Of a stretch of 64,000 bases of DNA, positions 16,752 to 25,967 are shown piece by piece. This DNA is from Sulfobacillus thermotolerans. GTDB lineage: Bacteria > Bacillota > Sulfobacillia > Sulfobacillales > Sulfobacillaceae. The notes beneath the pieces are model-generated. The model was given only the letters and a program-made list of their open reading frames with translations, was not told the DNA's origin and ran no database searches. Numbering within the stretch: the first letter of the stretch is position 1; each line of letters begins with the position of its first letter. The stretch lies in NCBI GenBank assembly GCA_002951815.1, contig CP019454.1, forward strand, positions 868,001 to 932,000, in the 5' to 3' direction. Position numbers and translations under genes: made by a program.

Positions 16752-17480
16752 ATGCCTCTGAATCGGTGGTCGCAGTGGGTCCCGTGTGATGCCTTAACGG
16801 TTGTGGTAGATCCGTTGCCTATGAAACTGCCAGGGACCGTGCAAGGCCAGATTGACCAATTTTGGGCGGAACAAAAGAGGCGTCAACCCGGTTTGTTTCG
16901 GGGCTCTGTGCTCACTGTCACTCATATGGATCAGGGCAGTGCCCATCATTATCTCTACACAGCGCTGACGGACTATGCGCATTTCTTATTCGCTCAGCGC
17001 TTAAACGTCGATGATCCGTATTATGTACGGGTTCTGTTTGCGGCGGCATGTGTCAGAACATCTGATCGCTCTCTCATTGTGGGGGTGATGGGCTCAGACA
17101 CTGCGAGGCCGGGATGGATTCAAGCCATAGGAGGATCGGCGGATGCTCAAGATATTATGGATGGATTGTTCTTACCCATTGTTTCCGCCCGTCGCGAAGC
17201 GCGAGAAGAAATAGGCCTTGATGTTCCATACGAAGCGTGTGCGGTGAAAGGCTATACAGTCGACGAAGCAGGGCGCATTGCCATTGCGGTTGATATGGCC
17301 GTTATGGCCACGAGTCAGGAAATTCTCCGGCATTTTCGCCAATACGTTCAGCAGCCGAGCGCCGATCCCGAACTAGACGACGTGCTGGCTGTGCCATTAG
17401 GTCCTGAAGGAGTGGACTTATTGAACAACCAGCCGCGTCCTGTCGTCCGGTACTTGAAGACATTAGTCTCTGTGCTTTAG
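16752..17480 (+). CDS. Divergent Nudix-like protein
   Basis: The 242-residue product contains a partial Nudix signature: SARREAREEIGL supplies REXREEXGL in the middle of the protein, preceded by IQAIGGSADAQD, but the usual Glu five residues after the first Gly is not at the standard spacing because about eight extra residues intervene. Hydrolase function is therefore tentative. The N-terminal ~100 residues have no recognised fold. The start is uncertain: AAAGGGGG directly abuts the ATG at 16752, which is too close, and CTG at 16758 is possible. Its stop overlaps the convergent dapL stop by 4 bp. Confidence 0.55.
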   Translation: MPLNRWSQWVPCDALTVVVDPLPMKLPGTVQGQIDQFWAEQKRRQPGLFRGSVLTVTHMDQGSAHHYLYTALTDYAHFLFAQRLNVDDPYYVRVLFAAACVRTSDRSLIVGVMGSDTARPGWIQAIGGSADAQDIMDGLFLPIVSARREAREEIGLDVPYEACAVKGYTVDEAGRIAIAVDMAVMATSQEILRHFRQYVQQPSADPELDDVLAVPLGPEGVDLLNNQPRPVVRYLKTLVSVL

Positions 17481-18655
17481 GCCGGCGGGTGGTTGCGGAC
17501 GGCTTCGGCCATGCGCTCCATGCCTTCGCGCAGTCGAGGCGTGTCAATTGTTAGGGAGATACGGAGCCATCCTTGACCATGTGCGCCGTAAGCTTCACCT
17601 GGGGTTAACAGCACACCCGCTTCTTGGATAAAATAGGTAGTGGCTTCGGCCGCTGTCATACCGAATGGCGCTGGGAACCAGAGGTAAAATGTTGCAGCGG
17701 GAGTGGCTGCAGCAATTCCCATAGCATGGAGGGCACGAATGGCTATATCGCGCCGTTCCTGATAAAGTGCATTCATGTCGGCAAAAAAGGCCCTCGGATC
17801 TGATTGCAGCGCGGCTATTGCCGCATCTTGCACGGCTGTAAAGGGCCCGGAGTCTAGATTGCTCTTCAACGTTCCCAATGCGGCGACTGCCGATGAGTTG
17901 CCTACCGCGGCTGCAATACGCCAACCGGTCATGTTGAAGGGCTTAGACAAGGAATAAAATTCGATAGCAACGTCCTTCGCACCCGGAATCTCGAGGACGG
18001 ATGGTGCCTTGTAGCCATCAAAACCCATTTCTAAGTATGCCCCATCACTGCATAACAAAACGTCGTGCGTGCGGCAGAGATCGACGGCTTCTTGATAGAA
18101 ATCGTAAGGAGCTACCGCTCCCGTGGGATTGTTGGGATAGTTGAGCCAAAGCATTTTGGCTCGCGCCCAGATATCCTCGGGAATGGCGCGTAAATCCGGA
18201 AGAAAGTGATTCTGTGCCGTGAGCGGCAATGGATAAGGTTTAGCTCCCGCTAAAATAGTTTGGGTATGGTAGACCGGGTATGCTGGGTCGGGAACTAAAA
18301 CAATATCACCGGGTTCTGCCATCGCCCAAATCAGATGCGCTATGCCTTCTTTTGATCCGATAAGACCGACAACCTCATTGTGAGGATCAAGCTGGACCTG
18401 AAATCTTTGGTTATACCAGTCAGCAATGGCTTGGCGAAATTCTGGACTTCCCAAGTAATTGGGATAGCGATGCGTTTGCGGGTTGTCCACTGCGTGTTTT
18501 AAAGCCTCTACCGCAACAGGAATGGTGGGTTGATCCGGGTCACCAATGCCTAAGCTGATGATATCGCGACCTTTAGCCCGTTCCTGAGCTACAAGGTTGT
18601 CAAGTTCTAAAAATAAATACGGAGGAATCTGTTGCATTCGAGACGCCCATTGCAT
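17477..18655 (-). CDS. dapL: LL-diaminopimelate aminotransferase (DapL-like, class I PLP fold)
   Basis: This 392-residue aspartate-aminotransferase-fold enzyme converts tetrahydrodipicolinate directly to LL-diaminopimelate with glutamate. PLP features are clear: NYPNNPTGA (172-180), SDGAY (203-207) and the Schiff-base Lys238 in SLSKPFNMTGW. The N-terminal SLGIGDPDQPT and RYPNYLGSPEFR segments are DapL-like. The genome-context argument is strong, since dapA lies 490 bp away on the other strand, giving adjacent steps of the DAP/lysine route. A general class I aminotransferase is the alternative. GGTAGGG lies 8 bp before the ATG, and a second in-frame ATG follows at codon 7. Confidence 0.78.
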   Translation of the reverse strand: MQWASRMQQIPPYLFLELDNLVAQERAKGRDIISLGIGDPDQPTIPVAVEALKHAVDNPQTHRYPNYLGSPEFRQAIADWYNQRFQVQLDPHNEVVGLIGSKEGIAHLIWAMAEPGDIVLVPDPAYPVYHTQTILAGAKPYPLPLTAQNHFLPDLRAIPEDIWARAKMLWLNYPNNPTGAVAPYDFYQEAVDLCRTHDVLLCSDGAYLEMGFDGYKAPSVLEIPGAKDVAIEFYSLSKPFNMTGWRIAAAVGNSSAVAALGTLKSNLDSGPFTAVQDAAIAALQSDPRAFFADMNALYQERRDIAIRALHAMGIAAATPAATFYLWFPAPFGMTAAEATTYFIQEAGVLLTPGEAYGAHGQGWLRISLTIDTPRLREGMERMAEAVRNHPPA

Positions 18656-18893
18656 AAAGGGTTACCCTACCTTTCGTTTCATCGTAACAAAGTTATCGTT
18701 TGGCAAAGACAATACCCCGGAATCATTTCGGGGCTTTATACCGGGACGAAGAGTGCCGTCGATTGACGCACCATGGAGTGTTGGAATGATGGTGCGGGTT
18801 ACGGAATCATGCTGGCTACGACATCGTTTCATTTATGCCACAAGTGCGGCCAATCCGCAAACGCCAACGTATGCAATGACGGTGAATGATTAT

Positions 18894-18922
18894 TTGACAA
18901 GATGCGTAAGAGGTGATATAGT
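18894..18922 (+). promoter_or_regulatory. Strong sigma-A promoter upstream of the leader ORF and dapA
   Basis: A perfect TTGACA (18894-18899), a 17-bp spacer and TATAGT (18917-18922, 5/6). The start of transcription is predicted near 18929, giving a leader of about 217 nt before dapA. Confidence 0.8.
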
Positions 18923-18957
18923 CGAAAAAACTTTAACACACGGAAAGGGGAATTGCG

Positions 18958-19077
18958 ATGACCGGATATTCAGAATCTGTCTGGTTGAGCAATTTCTTTG
19001 CGATTTCGTGTGTCTCTGCAGTCTCTGAAAAGTCGTGGAAGAAGCCGGGCGTTAAGACCTGGCCGGTTCGCGCGTAA
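18958..19077 (+). CDS. 39-codon leader ORF before dapA, possible attenuation peptide
   Basis: An ATG preceded by AAAGGGG (7-bp gap) opens a 39-codon frame ending at TAA 19075. It starts about 30 nt into the predicted transcript. Its last third is Lys-rich: codons for EKSWKKPGVK contain four AAG lysines within ten residues. The stop codon lies in the loop of a CGCGCG/CGCGCG hairpin (19069-19074 with 19083-19088), and an alternative pairing joins GCCGGG (19044-19049) with CCCGGC (19090-19095). This arrangement resembles amino-acid-responsive attenuators, which would make sense ahead of a lysine-pathway gene. It may also be a small protein gene; no homologue is recognised. Confidence 0.5.
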   Translation: MTGYSESVWLSNFFAISCVSAVSEKSWKKPGVKTWPVRA

Positions 19078-19145
19078 TTTTTCGCGCGTCCCGGCGTACC
19101 TGTCTAACTACCTATCCTATCCACACTTCTAAGGAGGCTAATTTT

Positions 19146-20048
19146 ATGCTACCCCGTGTATTTACTGCGATGATAACCCCATTTAACACTGACGGTGATG
19201 TTGACTATGAAGAAGCAGGCACTATGGCCGCGTGGCTTGTGGCCCATGGAAGTGGTGGCCTGATTTTGTCCGGGACTACGGGCGAGTCGCCCGCCTTAAC
19301 CGATATAGAGCGTATGAACTTATTACGGGCGGTTCGTGCGGCAGTGGGTAATGACGTGCCCCTATGGATGGGGACAGGAACCAACAACACGCGTCACAGT
19401 CGAGAGTTATCTTGGCAAGCAGCTGAAGCTGGAGCCGATGGCGTATTGCTAGTGTGTCCTTACTACAACAAACCGCCGCAGGAAGGACTAATCCGCCACT
19501 TTGTCGATATTGCCGATGGTCTTCCCGTTCCTGCTATGCTTTATAATATTCCGGGACGTACGGGCGTCAACCTCTTGCCACAAACGGCCCGCACGATTAT
19601 TCAGGAATGTCCCAATGTAATCGCGATAAAAGAGGCGGCCGGCTCTCTTCCCCAAATGCAGGAATTGATTAACTTGTTATCTCCCGCCACGCATGTTTAT
19701 GCAGGAGATGATGCCATGTACTATCCTGCTCTGACATTGGGGGCCTATGGCGTTGTGAGTGTGGCCTCGCACTTGGTGGGTTGCAAAATTCAAGAAATGA
19801 CGCAAGCTGTGGAACAAGGAGATTTGCATGAAGCTCGCCGCATCAATGGACTTCTGATGCCGCTCTTTCAGGAACTTTTTCGTTATACCAATCCAATCAG
19901 TGTGAAATGGGCGATGAATTATCTAGGATTCCACGCAGGTGATGTGCGGCTGCCATTGGCTACGCCTGGGGATCCACGGGCTTTTGATGAATTGCGTCTC
20001 TTAATCGATCAATTGGTGCCGCAAGCAACTTGGCCTCGTGCCTGTTAG
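19146..20048 (+). CDS. dapA: 4-hydroxy-tetrahydrodipicolinate synthase
   Basis: The 300-residue TIM-barrel enzyme condenses pyruvate with aspartate semialdehyde, the first committed step to DAP and lysine. Diagnostic parts are the GTTGESPAL loop, LYNIPGRTGVNL with the catalytic-triad Tyr, and VIAIKEAAGS with the Schiff-base Lys; all are in order and the length is standard. TAAGGAGGCT lies 7 bp before the ATG. The promoter at 18894 and a structured leader precede it. It is divergent from dapL, so the two DAP steps share an intergenic region. A strong bidirectional hairpin separates it from asnB. Confidence 0.95.
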   Translation: MLPRVFTAMITPFNTDGDVDYEEAGTMAAWLVAHGSGGLILSGTTGESPALTDIERMNLLRAVRAAVGNDVPLWMGTGTNNTRHSRELSWQAAEAGADGVLLVCPYYNKPPQEGLIRHFVDIADGLPVPAMLYNIPGRTGVNLLPQTARTIIQECPNVIAIKEAAGSLPQMQELINLLSPATHVYAGDDAMYYPALTLGAYGVVSVASHLVGCKIQEMTQAVEQGDLHEARRINGLLMPLFQELFRYTNPISVKWAMNYLGFHAGDVRLPLATPGDPRAFDELRLLIDQLVPQATWPRAC

Positions 20049-20074
20049 CCGAGCGGCTTAGCAAAGCCGCTCGG
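20049..20074. terminator. Bidirectional terminator hairpin between dapA and asnB
   Basis: A perfect 11-bp stem (CCGAGCGGCTT with AAGCCGCTCGG) around a 4-nt AGCA loop directly follows the dapA stop and precedes the 3' end of asnB. Confidence 0.75.
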
Positions 20075-20080
20075 TTCCGA

Positions 20081-21925
20081 TTATGCCAGGTGTACACGAT
20101 ATTCTTTAAACCAATGATGGGCTTGAATGAGAAACGCAAACAGTTGGGCATTACCCATTAATTGACCAAACCAAGGAATTTGTTCGGCTTGAGGTCCTTG
20201 TCGCATCACCTCGCGGATTTTTGCGACATCAACAATGGCGTGAAGAGGCGAGCTTGGTTCGTGCAAGATTTCTTCGAGTTGGTCGCGCATTGCCGCAAAA
20301 TAGGTGGGATTGGGTGTAGATGGGTAAGGACTTTTTTGGCGCCAAAGGACATCCTCAGCGAGCAGGCCCCGCATTGCCTGCCTCAAAATGACCTTCCGCT
20401 GCTCCCCTTCTGTTTTCATAGCCCATGGGACGTTCCACACATATTCCACCAACCGGTGGTCACAAAACGGTACGCGCACTTCCAGACCGACGGCCATCGT
20501 CATCCGGTCTTTACGGTCGAGCAACGTGGGGAGGAACCGTGTGAGTGTAAGATAACCGATTTCACGGATTCTTGCGGCGTAAGGGTCCTCGCCCTGCAGC
20601 CGAGGCACTTCTTGCAACGCTTCGCGGTACCGTTGATCGACGTAGGCAAAGGGTTGAATGTACTCTGTGAACTCTGGGGATAAAATGGCGACGCGGTCCT
20701 TTAAGCGCCGGGCCCATGGGAAGGTGTCTGCCGCTATGGCATCCGGATGATGAAACCAAGGATATCCTCCGAAGATTTCGTCAGCCGCTTCTCCCGATAG
20801 GCCTACCGTGGCCTCTTTTTTAATTTCGCGAGCGAAGACTAAGAGGGATGTATCCACGTCGGCCATGCCCGGCAAATCCCGAGCCCGCATAGCAGCCAGT
20901 AAATTTTGCACGAGATCAGGGGTGTCTAGCACAATGCGGTGATGGCGTGTGTGTAGCGCCTCCGATACGCGCCGTGCCCACGGCGCATCCAAGTTGGTTT
21001 GAAATTTAGTGGGCTTGAAATGTTTCTCCATGTCCACAAAATCTATCGAATAGGTATTTAACGGCCCCCGCCCTTCTTGCTGAAAAGTACGGGAGGCCAG
21101 TGCAGTGACGGCGCTTGAGTCGAGCCCTCCCGACAATAATGTGATGACGGGAACATCAGCAATCAGTTGGCGTTTCACGGTATCTTCTAAAATGTCACGG
21201 ATGGTCTGTTGTGTGGTATGGAGATCGTCAGGATGTTCATGCGAGACGAGTTGCCAATATGACCGGATATTCAAGCCTCGGGCGTTAAAGATCAGAAATT
21301 GTCCTGCGGTAAGTTCTTGCACACCCTTAAACACGCCGTGCCCCGGGGTGTGCGCTGGTCCTAAGGCGAATATTTCTGCGAGCCCATCGCGACCTATCTC
21401 ATGAGGCATCTCGGGATGGGCTAATATTGCCTTCATTTCCGAGCCAAAGAGAATTCCGTGGGGAGTCCTTGCAAAAAATAGCGGTTTCACCCCTAATCGA
21501 TCCCGCGCCATGAATAAGGTCTGATCAACGGCGTCCCATATGGCGAACGCAAAAATGCCATTAAAATGTTGCAGGCAATCCGTTCCCCATGCGATGTACG
21601 CCGTGAGCAGGACTTCGGTATCTGATTCCGTGCGGAACTCGTAGCCGAGGCTTTGAAGCTCCCGACGCAGCTCGAGATAATTATAAAGTTCGCCATTATA
21701 GACAATGGTGAAGACTTTTCGCCCTTCTTTACGGGACATCGGCTGCATGCCACCTTCAGGGTCAATCACGATAAGTCTTCGGTGTCCCATGCCCGCGTGC
21801 TCTGTCACCCAGGTGCCGCTTCCATCTGGTCCACGGCAGGCCAAAGGAGATACCATGGCCTCCAATGATGATTGATGCTGGCGAATATCTTTGTTCCAGT
21901 CTATCCACCCTGCAATGCCGCACAT
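20081..21925 (-). CDS. asnB: Glutamine-hydrolysing asparagine synthetase
   Basis: A 614-residue two-domain enzyme. The N-terminal class II glutamine amidotransferase begins MCGIAGWIDW, with Cys2 as nucleophile after Met removal, and contains the YNGELYNY glutamine-binding motif. The C-terminal synthetase has the ATP pyrophosphatase motif LLSGGLDSSAV. It makes asparagine from aspartate, glutamine and ATP in the cytoplasm. The open frame extends 21 codons upstream, but the start at 21925 places Cys2 correctly and has GAGGAGGGA 7 bp upstream. AsnB paralogues can amidate other substrates such as cell-wall DAP, so the exact acceptor is inferred. Confidence 0.9.
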   Translation of the reverse strand: MCGIAGWIDWNKDIRQHQSSLEAMVSPLACRGPDGSGTWVTEHAGMGHRRLIVIDPEGGMQPMSRKEGRKVFTIVYNGELYNYLELRRELQSLGYEFRTESDTEVLLTAYIAWGTDCLQHFNGIFAFAIWDAVDQTLFMARDRLGVKPLFFARTPHGILFGSEMKAILAHPEMPHEIGRDGLAEIFALGPAHTPGHGVFKGVQELTAGQFLIFNARGLNIRSYWQLVSHEHPDDLHTTQQTIRDILEDTVKRQLIADVPVITLLSGGLDSSAVTALASRTFQQEGRGPLNTYSIDFVDMEKHFKPTKFQTNLDAPWARRVSEALHTRHHRIVLDTPDLVQNLLAAMRARDLPGMADVDTSLLVFAREIKKEATVGLSGEAADEIFGGYPWFHHPDAIAADTFPWARRLKDRVAILSPEFTEYIQPFAYVDQRYREALQEVPRLQGEDPYAARIREIGYLTLTRFLPTLLDRKDRMTMAVGLEVRVPFCDHRLVEYVWNVPWAMKTEGEQRKVILRQAMRGLLAEDVLWRQKSPYPSTPNPTYFAAMRDQLEEILHEPSSPLHAIVDVAKIREVMRQGPQAEQIPWFGQLMGNAQLFAFLIQAHHWFKEYRVHLA

Positions 21926-22067
21926 AGAAAATCCCTCCTCAAGTTCAGTGCCCAATGCGCGACGCCGCGCCATCTGTGGGCCAATCACGCAACTAAACTA
22001 TGCGGCACTGGCTAGGGAGTGAGACGGATGTGGGGAGTAAGTAATGGAGGATTAAGCAATCCTCGGA

Positions 22068-23087
22068 TTATCCTCCAATATGTGACATTTCCACTTTGGA
22101 GTGGGACGGTGTTGCGGTCGTCCGGTCGACCGAGTATTGATCATGGCGCCTGTTCCAAAGGCCCGTGAGCGCTTCTGCGACAATCTGATCGGTAAGCTTG
22201 GGATCGCGAAGGAGTGCACGGACGTCGTAACCGTCGTGGCCAAATAGGCAGGTATAGAGGCGTCCTTCCGGGGATAGACGGATACGGCCGCAGGTGTGAC
22301 AAAAAGGTTGACTGACAGAGGAAATAATGCCAAATTCCCCGCCGCCGTCTAAAAATCGAAAGCGGCGCGCCACTTCCCCTGGATGATGGGGAGCAATGGG
22401 TTCGAGGTCCCAATGGGTGGATAATTGGTGAAGGATTTCCTCGGCCGTCACAACATCTGTGAGGCGCCAACCATTGGTGTTGCCAACGTCCATATATTCA
22501 ATAAACCGCAAGATGTGTCCTGTAAATCGAAAATGACGTGCCATGGGAATAATAGCTGAGTCGGTCATGCCGCGTTTTACCACCATATTAATCTTAATAG
22601 GGCTGAGACCCGCGGCATGAGCTGCGTCAATCGCATCGAGCACGCGTTTGACAGGCACACCGACATCATTCGTCCGACCAAAAGTCTCATCATCGAGCGC
22701 GTCCAGGCTGACCGTAATACGGTTGAGGCCTGCCTGTTTGAGCTTTATAGCTTTGTCTCGCGTCAAAAAATAGCCATTTGTCGTCATGGCCAGGTCGGTA
22801 ATGCCTGGGATTTTTGCCAATTGTGCGACAAGGTGTTCAAGATTTTGCCGCAACAACGGCTCGCCGCCAGTGAGACGGATTTTTTTCACGCCGAGTGAGG
22901 CAAAAATACTGACAATTCTTTCAATCTCATCAAACGTCAGCAGCTCGTGTTTAGGCAAGAACCGGAATTTAGCCCCGTAAACCTCTTTGGGCATGCAGTA
23001 AACGCATCGGAAATTGCATCGATCTGTGACGGATAGACGCAAGTCACGTAATGGTCGTTGTTTGCTATCGATAATAGCTGTCGGCAT
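22068..23087 (-). CDS. moaA: GTP 3',8-cyclase, molybdenum cofactor biosynthesis
   Basis: This 339-residue radical SAM enzyme performs the first step of molybdopterin synthesis. The N-terminal cluster motif is CNFRCVYC (Cys24, 28, 31). The second [4Fe-4S] site is CHTCGRIRLSPEGRLYTC in the C-terminal part, and the essential C-terminal Gly-Gly is present (SHIGG). No other moa or moe gene is in this window. The ATG has GGTGAG about 6 bp upstream. It is divergent from cydA. Confidence 0.93.
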   Translation of the reverse strand: MPTAIIDSKQRPLRDLRLSVTDRCNFRCVYCMPKEVYGAKFRFLPKHELLTFDEIERIVSIFASLGVKKIRLTGGEPLLRQNLEHLVAQLAKIPGITDLAMTTNGYFLTRDKAIKLKQAGLNRITVSLDALDDETFGRTNDVGVPVKRVLDAIDAAHAAGLSPIKINMVVKRGMTDSAIIPMARHFRFTGHILRFIEYMDVGNTNGWRLTDVVTAEEILHQLSTHWDLEPIAPHHPGEVARRFRFLDGGGEFGIISSVSQPFCHTCGRIRLSPEGRLYTCLFGHDGYDVRALLRDPKLTDQIVAEALTGLWNRRHDQYSVDRTTATPSHSKVEMSHIGG

Positions 23088-23219
23088 CTTGTCTCACCTG
23101 CTTTTTGCTTGATCGTTTCGAACACATGAAGCCCCTATGGACATAGAGCTATTATAGCCCATATGGTACTTGCGGAAGCGTGGGCCAATTATGATTACTC
23201 CGGTTTTTCTTAACTTCCA

Positions 23220-23247
23220 TTGCGTGGTGTTCCTCTTGGCACATAAT
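23220..23247 (+). promoter_or_regulatory. Possible cydAB promoter
   Basis: TTGCGT (23220-23225), 16 bp, then CATAAT (23242-23247). It lies inside the upstream extension of the cydA frame, so if used it requires the downstream start at 23290. Confidence 0.35.
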
Positions 23248-23289
23248 TATGAGCCGGTCACGGCATACTTCTTGCGAGGTGATGTGACG

Positions 23290-24723
23290 ATGACGGCAGT
23301 TGGACTGGCCCGATTACAATTTGGAGGAACCTTACTATTTCACTTTTTGTTTGTCCCTTTGACCATTGGAATGGGAATTCTTATTGCTGTGTTGGAGACG
23401 TTTTATGTCCGGACGAAGGCCGAGGAATATAAAGTAGCTGTAAAATTTTGGATGAAAATTTACTTAGTTAATTTCGCTGTAGGCGTTGTGACGGGGATAA
23501 TTCAAGAATTTCAATTCGGCACCAATTGGTCGCAGTTTTCTCGGTTTGTCGGTGATATTTTTGGCGCGCCTTTAGCTATTGAGGTCCTCATGGCCTTCTT
23601 CTTGGAGTCGACCTTCTTAGGCATTTGGATTTATGGATGGGACTATCTTTCTCCGCGACTCCATCTATTATCGGTTTGGCTAACCTCGATTGCCTCGGTT
23701 ATTTCAGCGTTTTGGATTTTAACGGCTAATTCGTTTATGCAAGAACCGGTGGGCTACATGGTGCGCCATGGGCGAGCCGAAATGGTCAACTTTTTCGCGC
23801 TTTTAGGAAATCCCCAATTGTGGCTAGAGTTTCCGCATACGGTATTCGGAGCAATGGCGTTAAGTTCCTTCTTTATGGCCTCTGTGAGTGCCTATCATCT
23901 CATCCGTCACACCAATGACGCCGTCTTTGACCCAAGCTACCGTTTGGCAATGACGAGCGCGCTAATATTTAGCGTACTGGTGTTTGTATTAGGGCATGAA
24001 CAGGCCCAGCATTTAATTACTGCGCAGCCCATGAAAATGGCCGCGTCGGAAGCCTTATGGCATACGAGTCCCTTGCATGCTCCATGGACCGTTATCGGTT
24101 GGATTAACGTTGCAAGACATGCCACCCCCTTTGTTATTCAAATCCCTGACTTACTCAGCATCCTCGCCTACAACCGGTTTACGGGACGAGTGTTAGGGAT
24201 TACTGAGCTCAATCATCTATATCAAAAGAAGTTTGGTATGGCCAGCTATATCCCGCCAGTCAACCCGACGTTTTGGAGTTTTCGCATCATGATTTTTGTG
24301 GGGACGGCCATGATGCTTATTGCCATGGTGGGCACATATATGATGGCTAAAAAAGTCCGTCCGCGGTGGTTTTTGGTATTAACGGAATGGACATTAATTT
24401 TGCCCTATATGGCGACCACGTCGGGATGGCTGATGACGGAGGTTGGTCGGCAGCCGTGGATTGTGTTTGGCTTGATGTTTACCGCTAAGGCTAACTCTCC
24501 GCTCGTGAGCCTAACAGAACTTTGGACAACCGTGATCGCGTTTGGTTTGGTGTATTTGAGTGTGGGAGCGGCAGCGGTCTATCTCTTTGTCCACATTATT
24601 CACGCGGGTCCTCAAACGGAAGAAGGTCAAGAAGCACGGCCCAAACCGCAGGAATCACTGTTTGTCACTGGACAAGAGCGGCATGCTCGTGGTCAAGACC
24701 CCATTGGTGGCGAATGGCATTAA
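23290..24723 (+). CDS. cydA: Cytochrome bd-type quinol oxidase subunit I
   Basis: This 477-residue membrane protein reduces O2 to water with electrons from quinol and carries hemes b558, b595 and d. It begins MTAVGLARLQFGGTLLFHFLF, where the His is an expected heme ligand, and includes GRQPW near the C-terminal helices. The length and lack of a long central insertion suggest the short-Q-loop (CIO-like) type. The frame extends 40 codons upstream to 23170, but the ATG at 23290 with GAGGTGATG upstream begins the conserved sequence. It is followed by cydB after 46 bp. No cydCD genes are nearby. Confidence 0.9.
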   Translation: MTAVGLARLQFGGTLLFHFLFVPLTIGMGILIAVLETFYVRTKAEEYKVAVKFWMKIYLVNFAVGVVTGIIQEFQFGTNWSQFSRFVGDIFGAPLAIEVLMAFFLESTFLGIWIYGWDYLSPRLHLLSVWLTSIASVISAFWILTANSFMQEPVGYMVRHGRAEMVNFFALLGNPQLWLEFPHTVFGAMALSSFFMASVSAYHLIRHTNDAVFDPSYRLAMTSALIFSVLVFVLGHEQAQHLITAQPMKMAASEALWHTSPLHAPWTVIGWINVARHATPFVIQIPDLLSILAYNRFTGRVLGITELNHLYQKKFGMASYIPPVNPTFWSFRIMIFVGTAMMLIAMVGTYMMAKKVRPRWFLVLTEWTLILPYMATTSGWLMTEVGRQPWIVFGLMFTAKANSPLVSLTELWTTVIAFGLVYLSVGAAAVYLFVHIIHAGPQTEEGQEARPKPQESLFVTGQERHARGQDPIGGEWH

Positions 24724-24769
24724 ATAGGGCGGCGCGGGGAATAGAACAACCCAAAGGGAGGGAATTGCC

Positions 24770-25780
24770 GTGTTGAACATCACATGGTTTGTCCTAGTGG
24801 CGATAATCTTTGTCGGGTATTTTTTTCTTGAAGGATTTGACTATGGCGTGGGAATGTTGTTGCCCTTTATGGGGCGCAGTGATCGCGAGCGGCGGATTGT
24901 GTTAACGACTATTGGACCGTTTTGGGATGGCAATGAAGTATGGCTTATTGCCGCAGGTGGAGCCATATTTGCAGCCTTTCCCCAGTGGTATGCGTCAATG
25001 CTCAGCGGGTTTTATTTGGCCATTTTTCTCTTGTTAGGAGGGCTAATTCTTCGGGGCGTTGCGATTGAATTTCGCAGCCGCGTTGAAGGACTGCGCTGGC
25101 GCCGTTGGTGGGATGCCATGTTCTTCATTGGAAGTTTACTGCCCCCTTTGATTTGGGGAGTAGCGTTGGCCAATTTGGTCAAAGGAATTCCGATAAATGC
25201 GCAAGGAAACTATGTGGGGACCTTTTTAGGGTTGATTAATCCCTTCGCCATTGTGGGGGGGTTGACGGTTGTCACAGTCTTTGTGTTTCATGGAGCCTCC
25301 TTCTTGATGCTGCGAACGTCCGGTGAGCTGTATCACCGAGCCAAGCGGGCGGCGTTCACCATGGCTCCGGTCGTCGTGGGGATTTTCTTTGTTTTCATTG
25401 TGATGATGTACTATGAGACGGATGTCGTACGCCGCCTGGGGCTCGATCCTGGGCCTATTCCTCTCCTCGCGTGGTTGAGCGTGATTGGAACGTGGGCTTT
25501 TGTCCGGAGGGGTCACGACAAATGGGCCTTCATTTCATCGGGTTTGGCGATAATGCTTGGGACCGTTTCTATGTTCTTAGCGATGTTTCCCGACGTCATG
25601 ATCAGCAGTTTGAACAGTCATTGGAATTTAACGATTTATAATGCGGCGTCAAATCCTTACAGTTTGCAAGTGATGAGTATCATGGCCGCCGTTATGCTTC
25701 CCATTATTGTGGCATATCAAGCATGGAGCTATTGGATTTTTCGTAGGCGTTTAACGGATGATACCAAACTTGAGTATTAA
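24770..25780 (+). CDS. cydB: Cytochrome bd-type quinol oxidase subunit II
   Basis: A 336-residue, multi-span membrane subunit that pairs with CydA. Family signatures are FLEGFDYGVGMLLPFMGRSDRERR near the N-terminus, followed by TIGPFWDGNEVWLIAAGG, and the GRVEGLRWRR-like cytoplasmic loop. The GTG at 24770 has AAAGGGAGGG about 8 bp upstream; a TTG follows as the next codon. Co-transcription with cydA is expected from the 46-bp gap. An imperfect CCAGG/CCTGG hairpin follows at about 25793-25818. Confidence 0.92.
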   Translation: MLNITWFVLVAIIFVGYFFLEGFDYGVGMLLPFMGRSDRERRIVLTTIGPFWDGNEVWLIAAGGAIFAAFPQWYASMLSGFYLAIFLLLGGLILRGVAIEFRSRVEGLRWRRWWDAMFFIGSLLPPLIWGVALANLVKGIPINAQGNYVGTFLGLINPFAIVGGLTVVTVFVFHGASFLMLRTSGELYHRAKRAAFTMAPVVVGIFFVFIVMMYYETDVVRRLGLDPGPIPLLAWLSVIGTWAFVRRGHDKWAFISSGLAIMLGTVSMFLAMFPDVMISSLNSHWNLTIYNAASNPYSLQVMSIMAAVMLPIIVAYQAWSYWIFRRRLTDDTKLEY

Positions 25781-25967
25781 CAATGAAGTGGGACCAGGGC
25801 TTTTTATGGAGTCCTGGTGACAATTTCCATTGCATTTCTATCGCCTGAAAGAGCCCCGTCTGGTTCCGAATGTGATACGCTGTAACATAGCAAAGAAACC
25901 TGGATCCGTTCGTGACCTTCGGGACTTCTTCGGCGTTATGCAAGTAAAGGGCTCGGGAGTGAGCAGT

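Noticed and set aside
18597-19028. 143-codon plus-strand ORF across the dapL-dapA intergenic region
   Set aside because: It starts within dapL, crosses the strong dapA promoter and has no RBS; the shorter leader ORF at 18958 is better supported.
18929-19145. L-box (lysine) riboswitch or T-box before dapA
   Set aside because: I looked for the conserved AGAGG core of the L-box and the GGTGG...ACCGCG T-box antiterminator sequence and found neither.
20162-20683. 173-codon plus-strand ORF inside asnB
   Set aside because: Antisense shadow of a well-conserved asparagine synthetase.
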